Counted from the first letter of the stretch, positions 42,451-51,794 are shown. The stretch: 64,000 bases of DNA from an uncultured Collinsella sp. (GCA_958403385.1 CATXXC010000009.1:36420-100419), one strand, 5' to 3'. The notes: generated by a model from the letters alone, not told the origin. Translations and numbers: made by a program.

Positions 42451-42547
42451 TCGAAAACCAAAATCGCAATTGCGCCGCTTTGCACTCTGACCGCCCAGAC
42501 AATGGTGGTACGGGCATTCGCCCGGCACTGCCATGAGAGGAGCGGCC

Positions 42548-43207
42548 GTGAACAAGAGCAAACGCATCGCCATCAGTCTGGTCGCGGGCGTGCTCGCTGC
42601 TCTGCTCTGCATGGTTTACGGCTCGTCGATCCGCTCGCAAGCCGAACAGGTCCAGGCTGAGACCTTGGCCAAGTACGGTGACGATCGCGTCGAGGTATGC
42701 GTCGCGGCGCGCGATATCGATGTGGGCGAGACCCTCGATGAGACCAATGTCATAACCCAGGAATGGCTGACGAGCCTGTTGCCGCGTGACGCGGCGACCG
42801 AGCTGCGCCAGGTGCGCGGCGACGTGACGACTTCGCGTATTCCCAAAAACGCCGTGATCTGCAATGTCTACACCAAGGCCGAGAGTCACAAGCTCGAGGT
42901 GCCTAAGGGCAAGGTCGCCGTTTCGGTGGCGGTCGATGCCGAGCACTCGGTCGGCGGTGCTACGGGCGTGGGCAGCTACGTGGATGTGTATGTGCAAAAA
43001 GACGGCGTAACCGATCGGTTGTGCGGCGCGTACGTGATCGATACCAGTGAAGATTCCGGTGCCACGCGCGAGGGCAAGATCGAATGGGTGACGCTGGCGG
43101 CTGACCCCGAAGACGTCAAGGAACTGCTGGGGGCATCGGGCAAGGGAACGGTCAGCTTGACGATTCCCGCCACGGCGCGCGGCAAAAAGAGCGGAGGCGA
43201 CGAGTGA
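42548..43207 (+). CDS. cpaB: Flp pilus assembly protein CpaB/RcpC
   Basis: A 219-residue single-pass protein. An N-terminal helix (IAISLVAGVLAALLCMVYG) is followed by an SAF domain (VCVAARDIDVGETLDETNV) and the RcpC-like region (VAVSVAVDAEHSVGGATGVG). In tad systems this protein sits at the envelope near the pilus channel. The GTG start at 42548 has AGGAG six bases upstream, better than the ATG at 42533. First gene of a compact operon; its stop overlaps the cpaE start. Confidence 0.88.
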   Translation: MNKSKRIAISLVAGVLAALLCMVYGSSIRSQAEQVQAETLAKYGDDRVEVCVAARDIDVGETLDETNVITQEWLTSLLPRDAATELRQVRGDVTTSRIPKNAVICNVYTKAESHKLEVPKGKVAVSVAVDAEHSVGGATGVGSYVDVYVQKDGVTDRLCGAYVIDTSEDSGATREGKIEWVTLAADPEDVKELLGASGKGTVSLTIPATARGKKSGGDE

Positions 43208-44856
43208 TGAAGGCGATCTGGCTTGCGTGCTGCGCGTGCGGCGATTACGGGCTGTTGCAGCGGGAAGTCGAGGGCCGTGATACGGGTGCACAGGTGCTTC
43301 GCGTGGGTGACCTGGACGGGCTGGTTTCCATGGCGCGGGCGTTTCCGTCGCGCCGCGGGGCTGCCATCATCGCGGCGTCTCTGTTTGATACCGAAGATGT
43401 GCGCAAGACTGTTGCGCGCCTGACGGCCGAAGGCCGCGTGAGTCGCGTGGTCGTGTTGATAGAAGCACTCGATCCATCGGATATCGAGGGGCTGTTTCGC
43501 GCAGGGGCGACCGAGGTCATCGCTGCGCACAGTATATGCGGCAACGGGCGCGCGGGCGAGGGAGCGGTTGATTCCGATCGGTGCATGACGATTGAGCCCG
43601 ATGCTTTTGTTGATAGGGAACCCGGGGCGCCTCGCGCTACAAGAGGCCCGCGTGTTGATGATTATGGAAAAGCGGAAGCCGAGCATGGTCGGCGCCCCCG
43701 GAACCCCCTTGTATACGATGACGCTGGAAGGCCGGTACCGTATGGCGATGACGTTCTGGCTGAAGATATGGGATACGTGCACGGCGTAAATCTGGCCGAT
43801 GAGCTCGACGAGGTCGAGGGTTTTGCCGGGGCTGGCGAGCCGTGTGCCGCTGCGTCTTTGGCTTCGGAACCGCAGCCCGGGCAGCCTGCCATGCCGGCTT
43901 GGGCTCAGCGCATGACCGCGGCGGGGGAGACGGGGATGTTATCGCCCGCGTCCGCGTCGCCGGTTCCTGCACCGTCGGCCCCCGCGCCGTCGGCGGACGC
44001 TTCGATTCCGTCGCGTCGGGCACCGGTCGTCTGCGCCGTTTCGGGTTCGGGCGGTTGCGGCAAGTCGACGATCGTTGCCACCATGGCGCATGCGGCGTCG
44101 CTGTTGGGTTTGCGTGCCGCCGTGCTCGACTTGGACCTCATGTTTGGAAACCTATACGATCTGCTGGGTGTCGATGCCCCGCACGATATGGCGACGCTTA
44201 TCGAGCCGTCGGCGGCGGGCGCACTTGCCGAGCCGGATATCGTGGCCGCATCGATGCGCGTCGCCCCGGGCGTCACGCTCTGGGGGCCTGTCGCGGCCCC
44301 CGAGAAGGCCGAGCTCATGGCACGTCCGGTGGAGCTATTGCTCGATGTTTTGCGCCGCGAATCCGACGTGGTCTTTGTCGACACCTCGGTCTTTTGGGGC
44401 GATGCCGTGGCCGCCGCGGTGGCGGCGAGCGACCGTTGCCTGGTCGTAGGCGATGCGGCAGTATCGTCCGCGACATCCGCTTCGCGCGTCATTGAGCTGG
44501 CGAGCCGTGTGGGCGTGCCGCGCACGCGCATGAGTGCCGTGTTCAACCGGTTTGGTGCGCGCGGTGCCGACGAGGACGTCGCCATGCGCTTTGAGATTGC
44601 CTGCGCACTGAGCTCCAAGATCCGCATCGCCGATGGCGGCCAGGACTTGGCCGCGCTCATGGCATTCGGTCGCGCCGACGAGGCAGTGGGTCAGACGAGC
44701 GCTTTTGCGACCAGCGTGCGCGAGGCCACGCGCGAGATGCTCGTGGAGCTGGGCTGCGCCGTCGGTCCTTGGAGCGATATGGTCGCTGACCGCGCGACCC
44801 GCACCGAGCGCCCACGCATCCGTCTTCCCTGGTCGCGTGAGGGTGATTCGCGATGA
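43207..44856 (+). CDS. cpaE: Tad pilus localisation ATPase CpaE/TadZ-like
   Basis: A 549-residue protein. Residues 1-110 look like the atypical receiver domain of CpaE. Residues about 130-275 are a variable linker, rich in Pro, Ala and Glu, longer than in most relatives. The C-terminal half is a MinD/ParA ATPase with SGSGGCGKSTIVATMAH (deviant Walker A) and LDLDLMFGN. Such proteins place the tad machine in the cell. The start ATG overlaps the cpaB stop (GTGATG), and the end overlaps the start of the next gene by four bases. The linker reads through a region with slightly different base use, but the frame is intact. Confidence 0.87.
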   Translation: MKAIWLACCACGDYGLLQREVEGRDTGAQVLRVGDLDGLVSMARAFPSRRGAAIIAASLFDTEDVRKTVARLTAEGRVSRVVVLIEALDPSDIEGLFRAGATEVIAAHSICGNGRAGEGAVDSDRCMTIEPDAFVDREPGAPRATRGPRVDDYGKAEAEHGRRPRNPLVYDDAGRPVPYGDDVLAEDMGYVHGVNLADELDEVEGFAGAGEPCAAASLASEPQPGQPAMPAWAQRMTAAGETGMLSPASASPVPAPSAPAPSADASIPSRRAPVVCAVSGSGGCGKSTIVATMAHAASLLGLRAAVLDLDLMFGNLYDLLGVDAPHDMATLIEPSAAGALAEPDIVAASMRVAPGVTLWGPVAAPEKAELMARPVELLLDVLRRESDVVFVDTSVFWGDAVAAAVAASDRCLVVGDAAVSSATSASRVIELASRVGVPRTRMSAVFNRFGARGADEDVAMRFEIACALSSKIRIADGGQDLAALMAFGRADEAVGQTSAFATSVREATREMLVELGCAVGPWSDMVADRATRTERPRIRLPWSREGDSR

Positions 44857-46181
44857 GTCTGCAGACGCGGATTAAAGCCGCTGGCGCGGCCGCCGCGGCT
44901 GCCCCCGTTGATGCGGGACGCTGCCGTGCCGTTAAACGCCGCACCAAGCGTGCGGTGATGGACCGCATGGGCTACGACGAGGTGGCGCGCATCAGTGCCT
45001 ACGTCGACCCGGCCCTTGCTCGCTCTGAGCTACGTCCGGTGGTGGAAGCGGCGCTCAACGTGGAAGAGCCGACCGACTTGGCGACGCCTGAGCGTGAGAC
45101 CATCATCGACGAGATCCTAGATGACGTGGTGGGCCTGGGACCGCTGCAGCCGCTCATCGAGGACGACACCGTTACCGAAATCATGATCAACGGCTGTCGC
45201 TCTGCCTTTTTTGAGCGCAGTGGCGTTTTGTATCCCATCGAGCACGCGTTTGAGGACGACGAGCAGATCCGTGTGCTCATCGACCGCATCATCTCGCCGC
45301 TCGGCCGTCGTATTGACGAGCGTAGCCCCATCGTCAACGCCCGCCTCAAGACGGGTTATCGCGTCAACGCGGTGATTCCACCCGTGGCGATTGACGGGCC
45401 AATCCTCACCATTCGTAAGTTCTCGGACCGTATCTGTTCGTTGGACGAGCTTGTGGGGTTGGGGTCACTGCCGCTTTGGTATGCGCAGCTGCTGTCGTGC
45501 GCGGTGTCGTTGCGGCAGGACTTGGCGGTTGCGGGGGGCACGGGGTCGGGAAAGACCACGCTGCTCAACGCGCTGTCGTGCGAGATTTCCACCGGCGAGC
45601 GCATCGTGACGATCGAGGATTCCGCCGAGCTCAAGTTTGCACATCACCCACACGTTGTTCGTCTGGAGGCGCGTGAGGCGTCAATCGAGGGCGAGGGTGC
45701 GGTGACGATTCGCGACCTGGTGACCAATGCTCTGCGTATGCGCCCCGATCGCATCGTCGTGGGCGAGGTGCGCGGTGCCGAGTGCTGCGACATGCTGCAG
45801 GCCATGAACACGGGCCACGACGGCTCGCTCACCACGCTCCATGCGGGCACCGAGCAGGAGACCGTGGTTCGCCTGACGCTGCTTGCGCGCTACGGCATCG
45901 ATTTGCCGAGTGAGCTTATCGAAGAGCAGATCGCCATGGCGCTCGACGGCATCGTGATGTCCGAGCGTCATGCAGATGGCAGGCGCTTTGTGGCCTCATA
46001 TTCGGGGGTTCACCGCGGCGCGTCGGGCGGTGTTGAGCTCGAACGCTACGTGACGTTCGATGCCGCCGAACGCACCTGGACGCTCGACCGCGAGCCGCCG
46101 TTTATTGCGGAGGGCTTGCGGTCGGGAACGCTCACGCAAGAGGAGGTGGACGAATGGAGATTGCTATGCCCCTCGTCGTAG
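44853..46181 (+). CDS. cpaF: Type II/IV secretion ATPase CpaF/TadA
   Basis: A 442-residue secretion NTPase that powers pilus assembly. N-terminal domain to about 150 (ETIIDEILDDVVGLGPLQPL, IMINGCRSAFFE). ATPase core with TIRKFSD, Walker A GGTGSGKTTLLNAL, the Asp-box region IVTIEDSAELKF, Walker B-like RPDRIVVGEVRG and the His-box MNTGHDGSLTTLHA. Complete. Starts by ATGA overlap with cpaE and overlaps the start of tadB by 28 bases. Confidence 0.95.
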   Translation: MSLQTRIKAAGAAAAAAPVDAGRCRAVKRRTKRAVMDRMGYDEVARISAYVDPALARSELRPVVEAALNVEEPTDLATPERETIIDEILDDVVGLGPLQPLIEDDTVTEIMINGCRSAFFERSGVLYPIEHAFEDDEQIRVLIDRIISPLGRRIDERSPIVNARLKTGYRVNAVIPPVAIDGPILTIRKFSDRICSLDELVGLGSLPLWYAQLLSCAVSLRQDLAVAGGTGSGKTTLLNALSCEISTGERIVTIEDSAELKFAHHPHVVRLEAREASIEGEGAVTIRDLVTNALRMRPDRIVVGEVRGAECCDMLQAMNTGHDGSLTTLHAGTEQETVVRLTLLARYGIDLPSELIEEQIAMALDGIVMSERHADGRRFVASYSGVHRGASGGVELERYVTFDAAERTWTLDREPPFIAEGLRSGTLTQEEVDEWRLLCPSS

Positions 46182-47080
46182 GGGGTTTGGCGGGGCTTTC
46201 TGTCGCGACGGCGTGTGGGGTAGAGCCTCGTGTGCCGCGGATGCCGCCGGCGGAGCTGGCGCGCCAGACGCTCGAATCGATGGCGGAGAAACTGCCCCGT
46301 GAGTTGGCGGAAAACGACCTGCTGACAAAGATTGCCCGCTCGTGGGCGTCGCTGATCCCCGCAGATCGCCTTGGGCTTGCTATTGAGGATAACGCGGCTC
46401 GTCTGGCATTTCTGCTGCTGTCGAGCGGTATCTGCAGCGTTTTGCTGGCCGTTACGTCGTTGTCGCCCATCGGCTTTGTCTTGGGGCTGGTGGCGCCGTT
46501 TGGCGTGGGCGCCGCGCGTGACACCTTCGATCGCCGACGCGAACAGCATGATGTAGAAGAGGCCATGCCCGAGGCATTCACAGCGTTATCCATGTCGCTT
46601 GCCTCGGGGCATTCGCTGGCACAGGGTATGCGCTTTGTGGGCGCCCATGCGCAAGAGCCGGTGCATACCGAGTTTTTGCGGGTGGCGGCGGCAATCGATT
46701 GCGGTATCTCGGCGACCGACGCACTCGATGACCTACTCGTTCGCATCGATGCTCCCGGCCTTTCGCTTGTCACCTTGGCGCTCAAAGTATCGCAGCGTAC
46801 CGGGGCTCCGCTTGCCGGCTTGCTGTCCGAGGCGTCGAGCATGGTGGGTGAGCGCATTGAGCTCAAACGCCGTCTGGACGTTAAGACGTCACAGGCGCGT
46901 ATGTCGGCACACATGGTCGCGGCGATGCCGGCGGGCATGTGCGCGGTGCTGGCTTTGCTTTCGGCAGACTTTCGCCGCGGTCTTGCGACGCCGGCTGGTG
47001 CGGGCGCCGTGGTACTGGGACTTGCCCTCAACGTCGTTGCCCTGGTAGTTATCCGGCGCATTATGCGGGTGGAGCTATGA
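46154..47080 (+). CDS. tadB: Tad inner-membrane platform protein TadB
   Basis: A 308-residue type II secretion F-domain protein. Helices are predicted near residues 5-20, 75-125 and at the C-terminus (from about 260 to 305). The cytoplasmic F domain is about 130-255 with EAMPEAFTALSMSLASGHSLAQGM and SQRTGAPLAGLLSEAS. Pairs with TadC to form the platform. AGGAGG precedes the ATG inside the end of cpaF. Ends in an ATGA overlap with tadC. Confidence 0.88.
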   Translation: MEIAMPLVVGGLAGLSVATACGVEPRVPRMPPAELARQTLESMAEKLPRELAENDLLTKIARSWASLIPADRLGLAIEDNAARLAFLLLSSGICSVLLAVTSLSPIGFVLGLVAPFGVGAARDTFDRRREQHDVEEAMPEAFTALSMSLASGHSLAQGMRFVGAHAQEPVHTEFLRVAAAIDCGISATDALDDLLVRIDAPGLSLVTLALKVSQRTGAPLAGLLSEASSMVGERIELKRRLDVKTSQARMSAHMVAAMPAGMCAVLALLSADFRRGLATPAGAGAVVLGLALNVVALVVIRRIMRVEL

Positions 47081-47718
47081 GCGCCCTGGTCGGGGCCGCG
47101 GCTTGTCTGTGTGCCCTGAGTGTATTTGCCGCGACAGGTTTGGAGCGTGCGGATGCTTGCAAGATTGCAGAGACGTGCAAGCGTGAAGCGGTACTGGTCA
47201 TTGCTGCGGGCTACTCGGTGATTGATACCCTGACTGCGCGAATGAAGGGCGCGATTGGGGCGGGCGGCCCGGCGCGGGTGCCGCTCGGTGAGGTGTCCGA
47301 GATGATCGACGTGGTGCGCCTGGGTCTTTCTGCCGGCCTTTCGTTTGACGCGGCGCTCGAGATTTTCTGTGCCAATCGTCGGTCGGTGCTGGCCGTCCGT
47401 CTTGAACGAGCTTGCATGGCGTGGCAGGTGGGCGTGGGGACGCGCGAGGCCGAGCTGTTGGCTGCCGCGCGTGATTTGGACGTGAGGGCGCTCGAGACCT
47501 TTGCCATCACGGTGGGGCAGGCGCTTGCGCTGGGCGCCCCGCTGGCCGAGACGCTGGCTGCTCAAAGTCGCGAGATCCGTGCGGCCCATCGCGCCGCAGT
47601 CGAGCGCGAGATCGAGCGCGCGCCGGTCAAGTTGCTGATTCCCACCGGCACGCTCATCTTGCCGGCGTTGCTTCTGTCCATATTGGGCCCGCTGCTGGGA
47701 GCAGGCGGGATGATGTAG
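47077..47718 (+). CDS. tadC: Tad inner-membrane platform protein TadC
   Basis: A 213-residue partner of TadB, shorter than most TadC proteins (about 290-320), lacking much of the N-terminal membrane part. It has a short N-terminal helix (ALVGAAACLCALSVFAATGL), the F-domain block EVSEMIDVVRLGLSAGLSFDAALEIF and GQALALGAPLAETLAAQS, and a C-terminal helix pair (KLLIPTGTLILPALLLSILG). Start overlaps the tadB stop. Confidence 0.87.
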   Translation: MSALVGAAACLCALSVFAATGLERADACKIAETCKREAVLVIAAGYSVIDTLTARMKGAIGAGGPARVPLGEVSEMIDVVRLGLSAGLSFDAALEIFCANRRSVLAVRLERACMAWQVGVGTREAELLAAARDLDVRALETFAITVGQALALGAPLAETLAAQSREIRAAHRAAVEREIERAPVKLLIPTGTLILPALLLSILGPLLGAGGMM

Positions 47719-47728
47719 GGAGGAATAC

Positions 47729-47962
47729 ATGAACACGATGACCGACATTGCGGGCAAGGCTTGGAGCTGGGCATTTTGCCGGGCAATCCGCGCTCGCCAG
47801 CGTGCCAAGGCGCTGTTGCGGGAGGAGAACGCGCAGGGCACTACCGAATACGCCATCTTGGTCGGTGTGCTCGTAGTGATCGCGATTATCGCCATCGTCG
47901 CGTTTAAGAGCAAAGTCGAAGAACTATGGAACGCGATCAAAGACGGCATCAACAGCCTGTAG
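47729..47962 (+). CDS. flp: Flp-type major pilin
   Basis: A 77-residue type IVb pilin precursor. A basic leader of about 36 residues ends in ENAQG, the expected prepilin-peptidase site before TTEYAILVGVLVVIAIIAIV, with the conserved Glu and Tyr at mature positions 3-4. The leader is long for a Flp pilin. The mature protein would be about 41 residues, in the normal Flp range. GGAGG precedes the start. The next frame begins inside its 3' end. Confidence 0.9.
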   Translation: MNTMTDIAGKAWSWAFCRAIRARQRAKALLREENAQGTTEYAILVGVLVVIAIIAIVAFKSKVEELWNAIKDGINSL

Positions 47963-48489
47963 GAGGCAGGCGGCCTGTTGGTTCGCCGCTGGTGCTCGTC
48001 TGTTTGCTCGTGGCAATAGCGGTGACGCTTTGGGGGCTGGGTGTTGCGCGGCAGCAGCGTCCAGGCGCTGCTGCCGATTTGGGATCGGGCTCGGCGGCGG
48101 TGTCACAAGCGGAAGGCGCGCGAGATATGGGCGGTCGGAATGCCGCCGTCACGGCTCGTACCTTTTTGCAGGCACTCGACGAGCGGGCTGCCAGCGCGAC
48201 GGAGCCGTCTGCAGGCAACGCGATCGCGGTTCGGCTCGCATGGTCCGAGGACCGGCCGATGACCGAGGCGGCGGCAGACCTGTTGCGCGCCTACCGCGAG
48301 GTGCCCACGGCCCAGCTCGCCCTGAGCGGCTATCTCGATATTAAGGGCAACGTATGGGGCGCCATCGTGCGCGATGGGCGAGGCTGGGTCGATATGGTGA
48401 CGGTTGCTGCGGATGCCGACGATGCCTCGTGCCGCCTGCGTGCCGTGCGTCTGGTTCCGCAAACAACGGAGTCAAAGGAGGGGCCGTGA
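47926..48489 (+). CDS. Single-pass membrane protein of the tad operon, unknown
   Basis: Up to 187 residues. If translated from ATG 47926 it overlaps the pilin gene; a later GTG at 47992 would start within the membrane helix (LVLVCLLVAIAVTLWGLGVA). The rest is predicted extracytoplasmic, with an Ala/Gly-rich linker and a small folded region (VTARTFLQALDER, LSGYLDIKGNVWGAIVRDG). I do not recognise the family. AGGAGG at the pilin stop has no good start codon at the right distance in this frame, so the start is unresolved. Position in the operon suggests a pilus accessory role. Confidence 0.65.
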   Translation: MERDQRRHQQPVGGRRPVGSPLVLVCLLVAIAVTLWGLGVARQQRPGAAADLGSGSAAVSQAEGARDMGGRNAAVTARTFLQALDERAASATEPSAGNAIAVRLAWSEDRPMTEAAADLLRAYREVPTAQLALSGYLDIKGNVWGAIVRDGRGWVDMVTVAADADDASCRLRAVRLVPQTTESKEGP

Positions 48490-48490
48490 A

Positions 48491-48709
48491 ATGCATGATG
48501 TCCTGCGTGAGGAATCTGCTCAGTCGACCGTCGAATACGCCATCGTCACCGTGGCGCTGTTATCGATTGTGCTGGCGATTGCGGGGCTTTGGCGCGCTGG
48601 CGCCGATGGGCGCTTGGCGGCACTGGTCGAGCGGGCGGCGTCTCATGGCATCGCCCCATCGTCGGTTATCGATGCCGCGACGGGTGCCAAGGACATCGCT
48701 CTGTATTGA
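48491..48709 (+). CDS. Small pilin-like (TadE-type N-terminus) protein
   Basis: A 72-residue protein with EESAQSTVEYAIVTVALLSIV, the same leader-Glu-helix plan as the Flp pilin and TadE proteins, followed by a short hydrophilic tail. It could be a minor pilin processed after QS or A-Q. AAGGAGG lies eight bases before the ATG. Its last 38 bases overlap the next gene. Confidence 0.78.
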   Translation: MHDVLREESAQSTVEYAIVTVALLSIVLAIAGLWRAGADGRLAALVERAASHGIAPSSVIDAATGAKDIALY

Positions 48710-49184
48710 TATCGCGTGCGAGGATCGGGCGCAATCTACGGTCGAGGCCGCCTTTTTGCTGCCGACGTTTTTGACACTTATCTTGCTCGCGTTGCAGCCG
48801 GTGTGCCTGCTCTATACGCGTGCGGTCATGGAGTCTGCCGCCGCCGAGACCGCGCGGCTTATGACCACGACGACGGTGGAGGACGACGATGACCTTAAGG
48901 AGTTCACTCGCCGCAGACTTGCCGCGGTGCCCAACGTCTCGATTTTTCATGCCGGCGGGCCGCTGTCGTGGGATATCGAGTTGGGGCGGGCCGGTGCCGG
49001 TGGCGTTTCGTCCGTGTCTGTTGCCGGCGAGGTTAAGCCGCTGCCCGTGATCGGTGCATTTGTGCAGGCCATGGGCAGTGCGGGTGAGGGCGGCTATGTC
49101 GAGCTCAAGGTCGACGTCTCGTATCGATCGCGTCCCGAATGGCTGGAGGGAGATTATGATTCATGGATTGCTGCATGGGATTAG
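48672..49184 (+). CDS. tadE: TadE-like pseudopilin
   Basis: About 170 residues with the TadE signature RAQSTVEAAFLLPTFLTLILL, then an extracytoplasmic domain of about 110 residues. The start is uncertain: ATG 48672 or GTG 48684, both within the end of the preceding gene; neither has an ideal Shine-Dalgarno (AAGGA at 48689 lies downstream). Its stop lies after the start of the next gene, continuing the pattern of overlaps that indicates translational coupling. Confidence 0.8.
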   Translation: MPRRVPRTSLCIDIACEDRAQSTVEAAFLLPTFLTLILLALQPVCLLYTRAVMESAAAETARLMTTTTVEDDDDLKEFTRRRLAAVPNVSIFHAGGPLSWDIELGRAGAGGVSSVSVAGEVKPLPVIGAFVQAMGSAGEGGYVELKVDVSYRSRPEWLEGDYDSWIAAWD

Positions 49185-51321
49185 GCGCTGCCTGTTGCGG
49201 GCGACGCAAGGGTTTGCGGCCCGCCGTCGACCAGGCGCTCGCCGCAAGCGGGGCGGCTTTATGGGCCGTGCCGGTATCGACTTGTTTATCGAAGACGGGG
49301 CCTATACCACGCTCTCCTCTGCGGTTGTCATTCTGGTGGTGCTTACGCTGCTGTTTTCGTCGACCGCGGCGATATGGAGCATGTCGCGCGCCGGAGATAC
49401 CCAGGTGGCGGCCGATAGCGGTGCCCTGGCGGGCGCCAACGTGGTGTCGTCCTATCACACAGCTGCCACGGTGGTGGATGCGAGCATTTTGAGTTTGGGC
49501 CTGGCGGGGTTTGCCACGATCGGAACCGGCTTGGTTGCCATTCTTATTCCGGGCGCCGAGGTCGTTGGCAGCGATATCATCGATACGGGAACCCAGATCA
49601 TTAAAACACGTAACAAGTTTGCCAAAAGTGCGGCAAAGGGCCTGCAAAAGATTGAGACCGCCTTGCCGTACCTGGTTGCCGCGCGTGCCATGCAGGCAGT
49701 ATCGGCGCAGGATACCGACGGCGTGACCTATACCGGTACGGCGCTTGCCGTGCCCAGGACATCCGAGTCGGATTTTGTTGCGCTCGAAGGATCCGAGATC
49801 TCGACCGATGCCATTAAAGATGCGTCGGAAGATCTGGAGCGCGCGGCCGAGGAGCTACAAAAAGCATCGGAGGAGACGGCGAAGGCCAAAGAGCGCGCCT
49901 GGCTAGCGGATTGCGGTGGATCGGATAAAGGTTCGGTCGGCAGCTGTTCGTGTATGTGGGAGCGTGCGAAAAGCCTAACGGATCTCTCCGGTGTTCAAAA
50001 TCCGCATTACGCTTCGAGCGTTACGTGGGAGCCTCAAGTTGCCCTTGATCGCGCGAAGGACTACTACCATCGGCGTCTGGCAAACGAGAAGCCCCAAGGC
50101 TCGAGTGTCGAGATGAAGGCAGAGTCTGCGGCGCGTAAGGCGTTTTATACCTATGCGAGTGCGGAGGTCGATCGGGCATATATAACCGAGAACGGAGACA
50201 GGGTTTCCTCCTATATTCCGCTGCTGCCGCGCAACTCTGATGAGGTTCGAGCGACGGAACTCTATACCGATGCGGTGTGGCCGACGAGTGTGAACGATGA
50301 CAAGGCGTATCTGCATTACGGGACGACCTGCCCTAACTATAAGAAAGGAACGCCGAGCGGATTTGCTTCGGTTGCCGATTACGATGGGCAGGATAAATGC
50401 AGCAAATGCCATTTTGGCGTTTCGTCGCTTGGTGCTGTTGCGGCGCCTTCAACCTCTATCGAAAACGGCTTCGAGTATCACTTTGACAAGTTTAAAGACG
50501 CCCTGGAGGACTACGTCGACTGTCGCAACAAGGAGCTTGAGCTCGAGCGTCAGACCGAGGACGAAGCCGACCGTGCGGGCGATGCGTTCGATACCGCCAT
50601 CAAAGAACTATCCGGTGAGCGTCCGCGCATCGCCCCGCCCGGTCGCAACGGCGTGGTCGCCTTTGCGGTCTCGGGCGCCATCTCCAGTCCCGACGAGCTC
50701 AACTCTTCGTTTAACACGGCAGTTGAGCTTGGCGATCGTGGTGCAATTTCTGCTGCAGTGCTGGCGCCTGACGATGCGACCGCGCAGAACAACGTGCTCG
50801 CGCGTTTCTTCTCGACGCTGGAGGAGCGTTCGGGCGGCGTTGCCGGCGTGCTCGACGGCGTTATGGATGTTTGGGGTCGCCTACTTGTGGGGTACGGAGA
50901 CATCCAGGGTGCGGCCGACGAGCTTATGGGAGAGCTGATCGGTGGCTTGGGAGGGAGTAGCGGCGCGTTGGGCTCCATCGCGTCCTGGCTCGGTGACACC
51001 GTCTCGTCCTCCGTGGCGGCGTTGGGTCTGGAGCCGTGCGACTTGCGCCTGCGAAAGCCGGTGCTGACCGATTCCGCCAACGTCATTAAGAGTCCGGGGT
51101 CTGACATTGCTGGTTTCTCTCAAGCGCAAGACAAGCTGCGAAGTATTCCGTTGGGCGTGACCGATCCCAAGGCGCTTTGCGAGGCGTTGGAATATCAAGT
51201 CGAACGCACCATTAGCGGCACGGTGTTCACGCTTGCGGAGATTCCTCTGCCCGGCGGCGGCTCCATCCCGCTCACCGTCGATGTCGCCACGCTGGTTGGC
51301 GCTCTGGGCGGTGGGTCGTAA
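49156..51321 (+). CDS. Large TadG-like pilus protein with Cys-rich insert
   Basis: A 721-residue protein. A basic N-terminus (about 1-45, RRPGARRKRGG) is followed by the TadG-type helix TTLSSAVVILVVLTLLF and a second hydrophobic stretch (SLGLAGFATIGTGLVAILI). The long exported part includes a helical region (about 195-250) and a Cys-containing segment: GSCSC near 265, TTCPNYKK near 395 and CSKCHFG at 415-421. The last third is Gly/Ser-rich. Secreted cysteines in this arrangement could bind zinc. GGAGGGAG precedes the ATG. Much longer than typical TadG (about 400-550). Confidence 0.78.
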   Translation: MIHGLLHGIRRCLLRATQGFAARRRPGARRKRGGFMGRAGIDLFIEDGAYTTLSSAVVILVVLTLLFSSTAAIWSMSRAGDTQVAADSGALAGANVVSSYHTAATVVDASILSLGLAGFATIGTGLVAILIPGAEVVGSDIIDTGTQIIKTRNKFAKSAAKGLQKIETALPYLVAARAMQAVSAQDTDGVTYTGTALAVPRTSESDFVALEGSEISTDAIKDASEDLERAAEELQKASEETAKAKERAWLADCGGSDKGSVGSCSCMWERAKSLTDLSGVQNPHYASSVTWEPQVALDRAKDYYHRRLANEKPQGSSVEMKAESAARKAFYTYASAEVDRAYITENGDRVSSYIPLLPRNSDEVRATELYTDAVWPTSVNDDKAYLHYGTTCPNYKKGTPSGFASVADYDGQDKCSKCHFGVSSLGAVAAPSTSIENGFEYHFDKFKDALEDYVDCRNKELELERQTEDEADRAGDAFDTAIKELSGERPRIAPPGRNGVVAFAVSGAISSPDELNSSFNTAVELGDRGAISAAVLAPDDATAQNNVLARFFSTLEERSGGVAGVLDGVMDVWGRLLVGYGDIQGAADELMGELIGGLGGSSGALGSIASWLGDTVSSSVAALGLEPCDLRLRKPVLTDSANVIKSPGSDIAGFSQAQDKLRSIPLGVTDPKALCEALEYQVERTISGTVFTLAEIPLPGGGSIPLTVDVATLVGALGGGS

Positions 51322-51794
51322 TGAGTATCCGCATGCGTCTGCGCGAGGAGCGCGCCCAAGCGACGGTGGAGATGGCAGTGGTTACGCCCGTTTTGCTGGT
51401 GCTGGCACTCATCGTGTACAACGTCATGATCTTTGCCAGCGCTGTCGCGCGCTTCGACCGCGTGGTGCCCGACATCGTGTTGGCGCACGCCGTGGCGTCG
51501 GAGGGGGAGGGCGACGAAAGCTCTGCCGATGCCTCGGCGACGGTTCAGACTCAAATTCTGAATGCCATGGAAGGCTATGGCTTGCAGATCGAAGTGTCGA
51601 GCGAGCAAGGCGCGGAGGCATCGGATGGTGGCCTGCTCTCCCTATCCGGTACGTTTAGGACCTACACCTGCACCATGCACTATGAGCCGTGGCCGACTTC
51701 TCTCAGCATCGCTGGCGTTACGCTGGGGGCGCCGACAACGTTGTCGCACGAGCGCGCGGTGACGGTCGATCCATGGCGTCCGGGGGTCATGTGA
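51321..51794 (+). CDS. TadE/TadF-like pseudopilin
   Basis: A 157-residue protein with REERAQATVEMAVVTPVLLVLALIV-type N-terminus (Glu in the TVEM motif followed by one helix) and a small exported domain with one Cys (YTCTMHYEPW). The start codon shares its A with the preceding stop (TAATG), and the end overlaps the DUF192 gene start (ATGTGA). It is probably a minor pilin of the same system. Confidence 0.82.
   Translation: MSIRMRLREERAQATVEMAVVTPVLLVLALIVYNVMIFASAVARFDRVVPDIVLAHAVASEGEGDESSADASATVQTQILNAMEGYGLQIEVSSEQGAEASDGGLLSLSGTFRTYTCTMHYEPWPTSLSIAGVTLGAPTTLSHERAVTVDPWRPGVM

Noticed and set aside
50390..50420. CXXCH haem-c motif in the TadG-like protein
   Set aside because: A single CSKCH in a protein with several other Cys residues and no cytochrome maturation genes nearby; zinc or chance is more likely.
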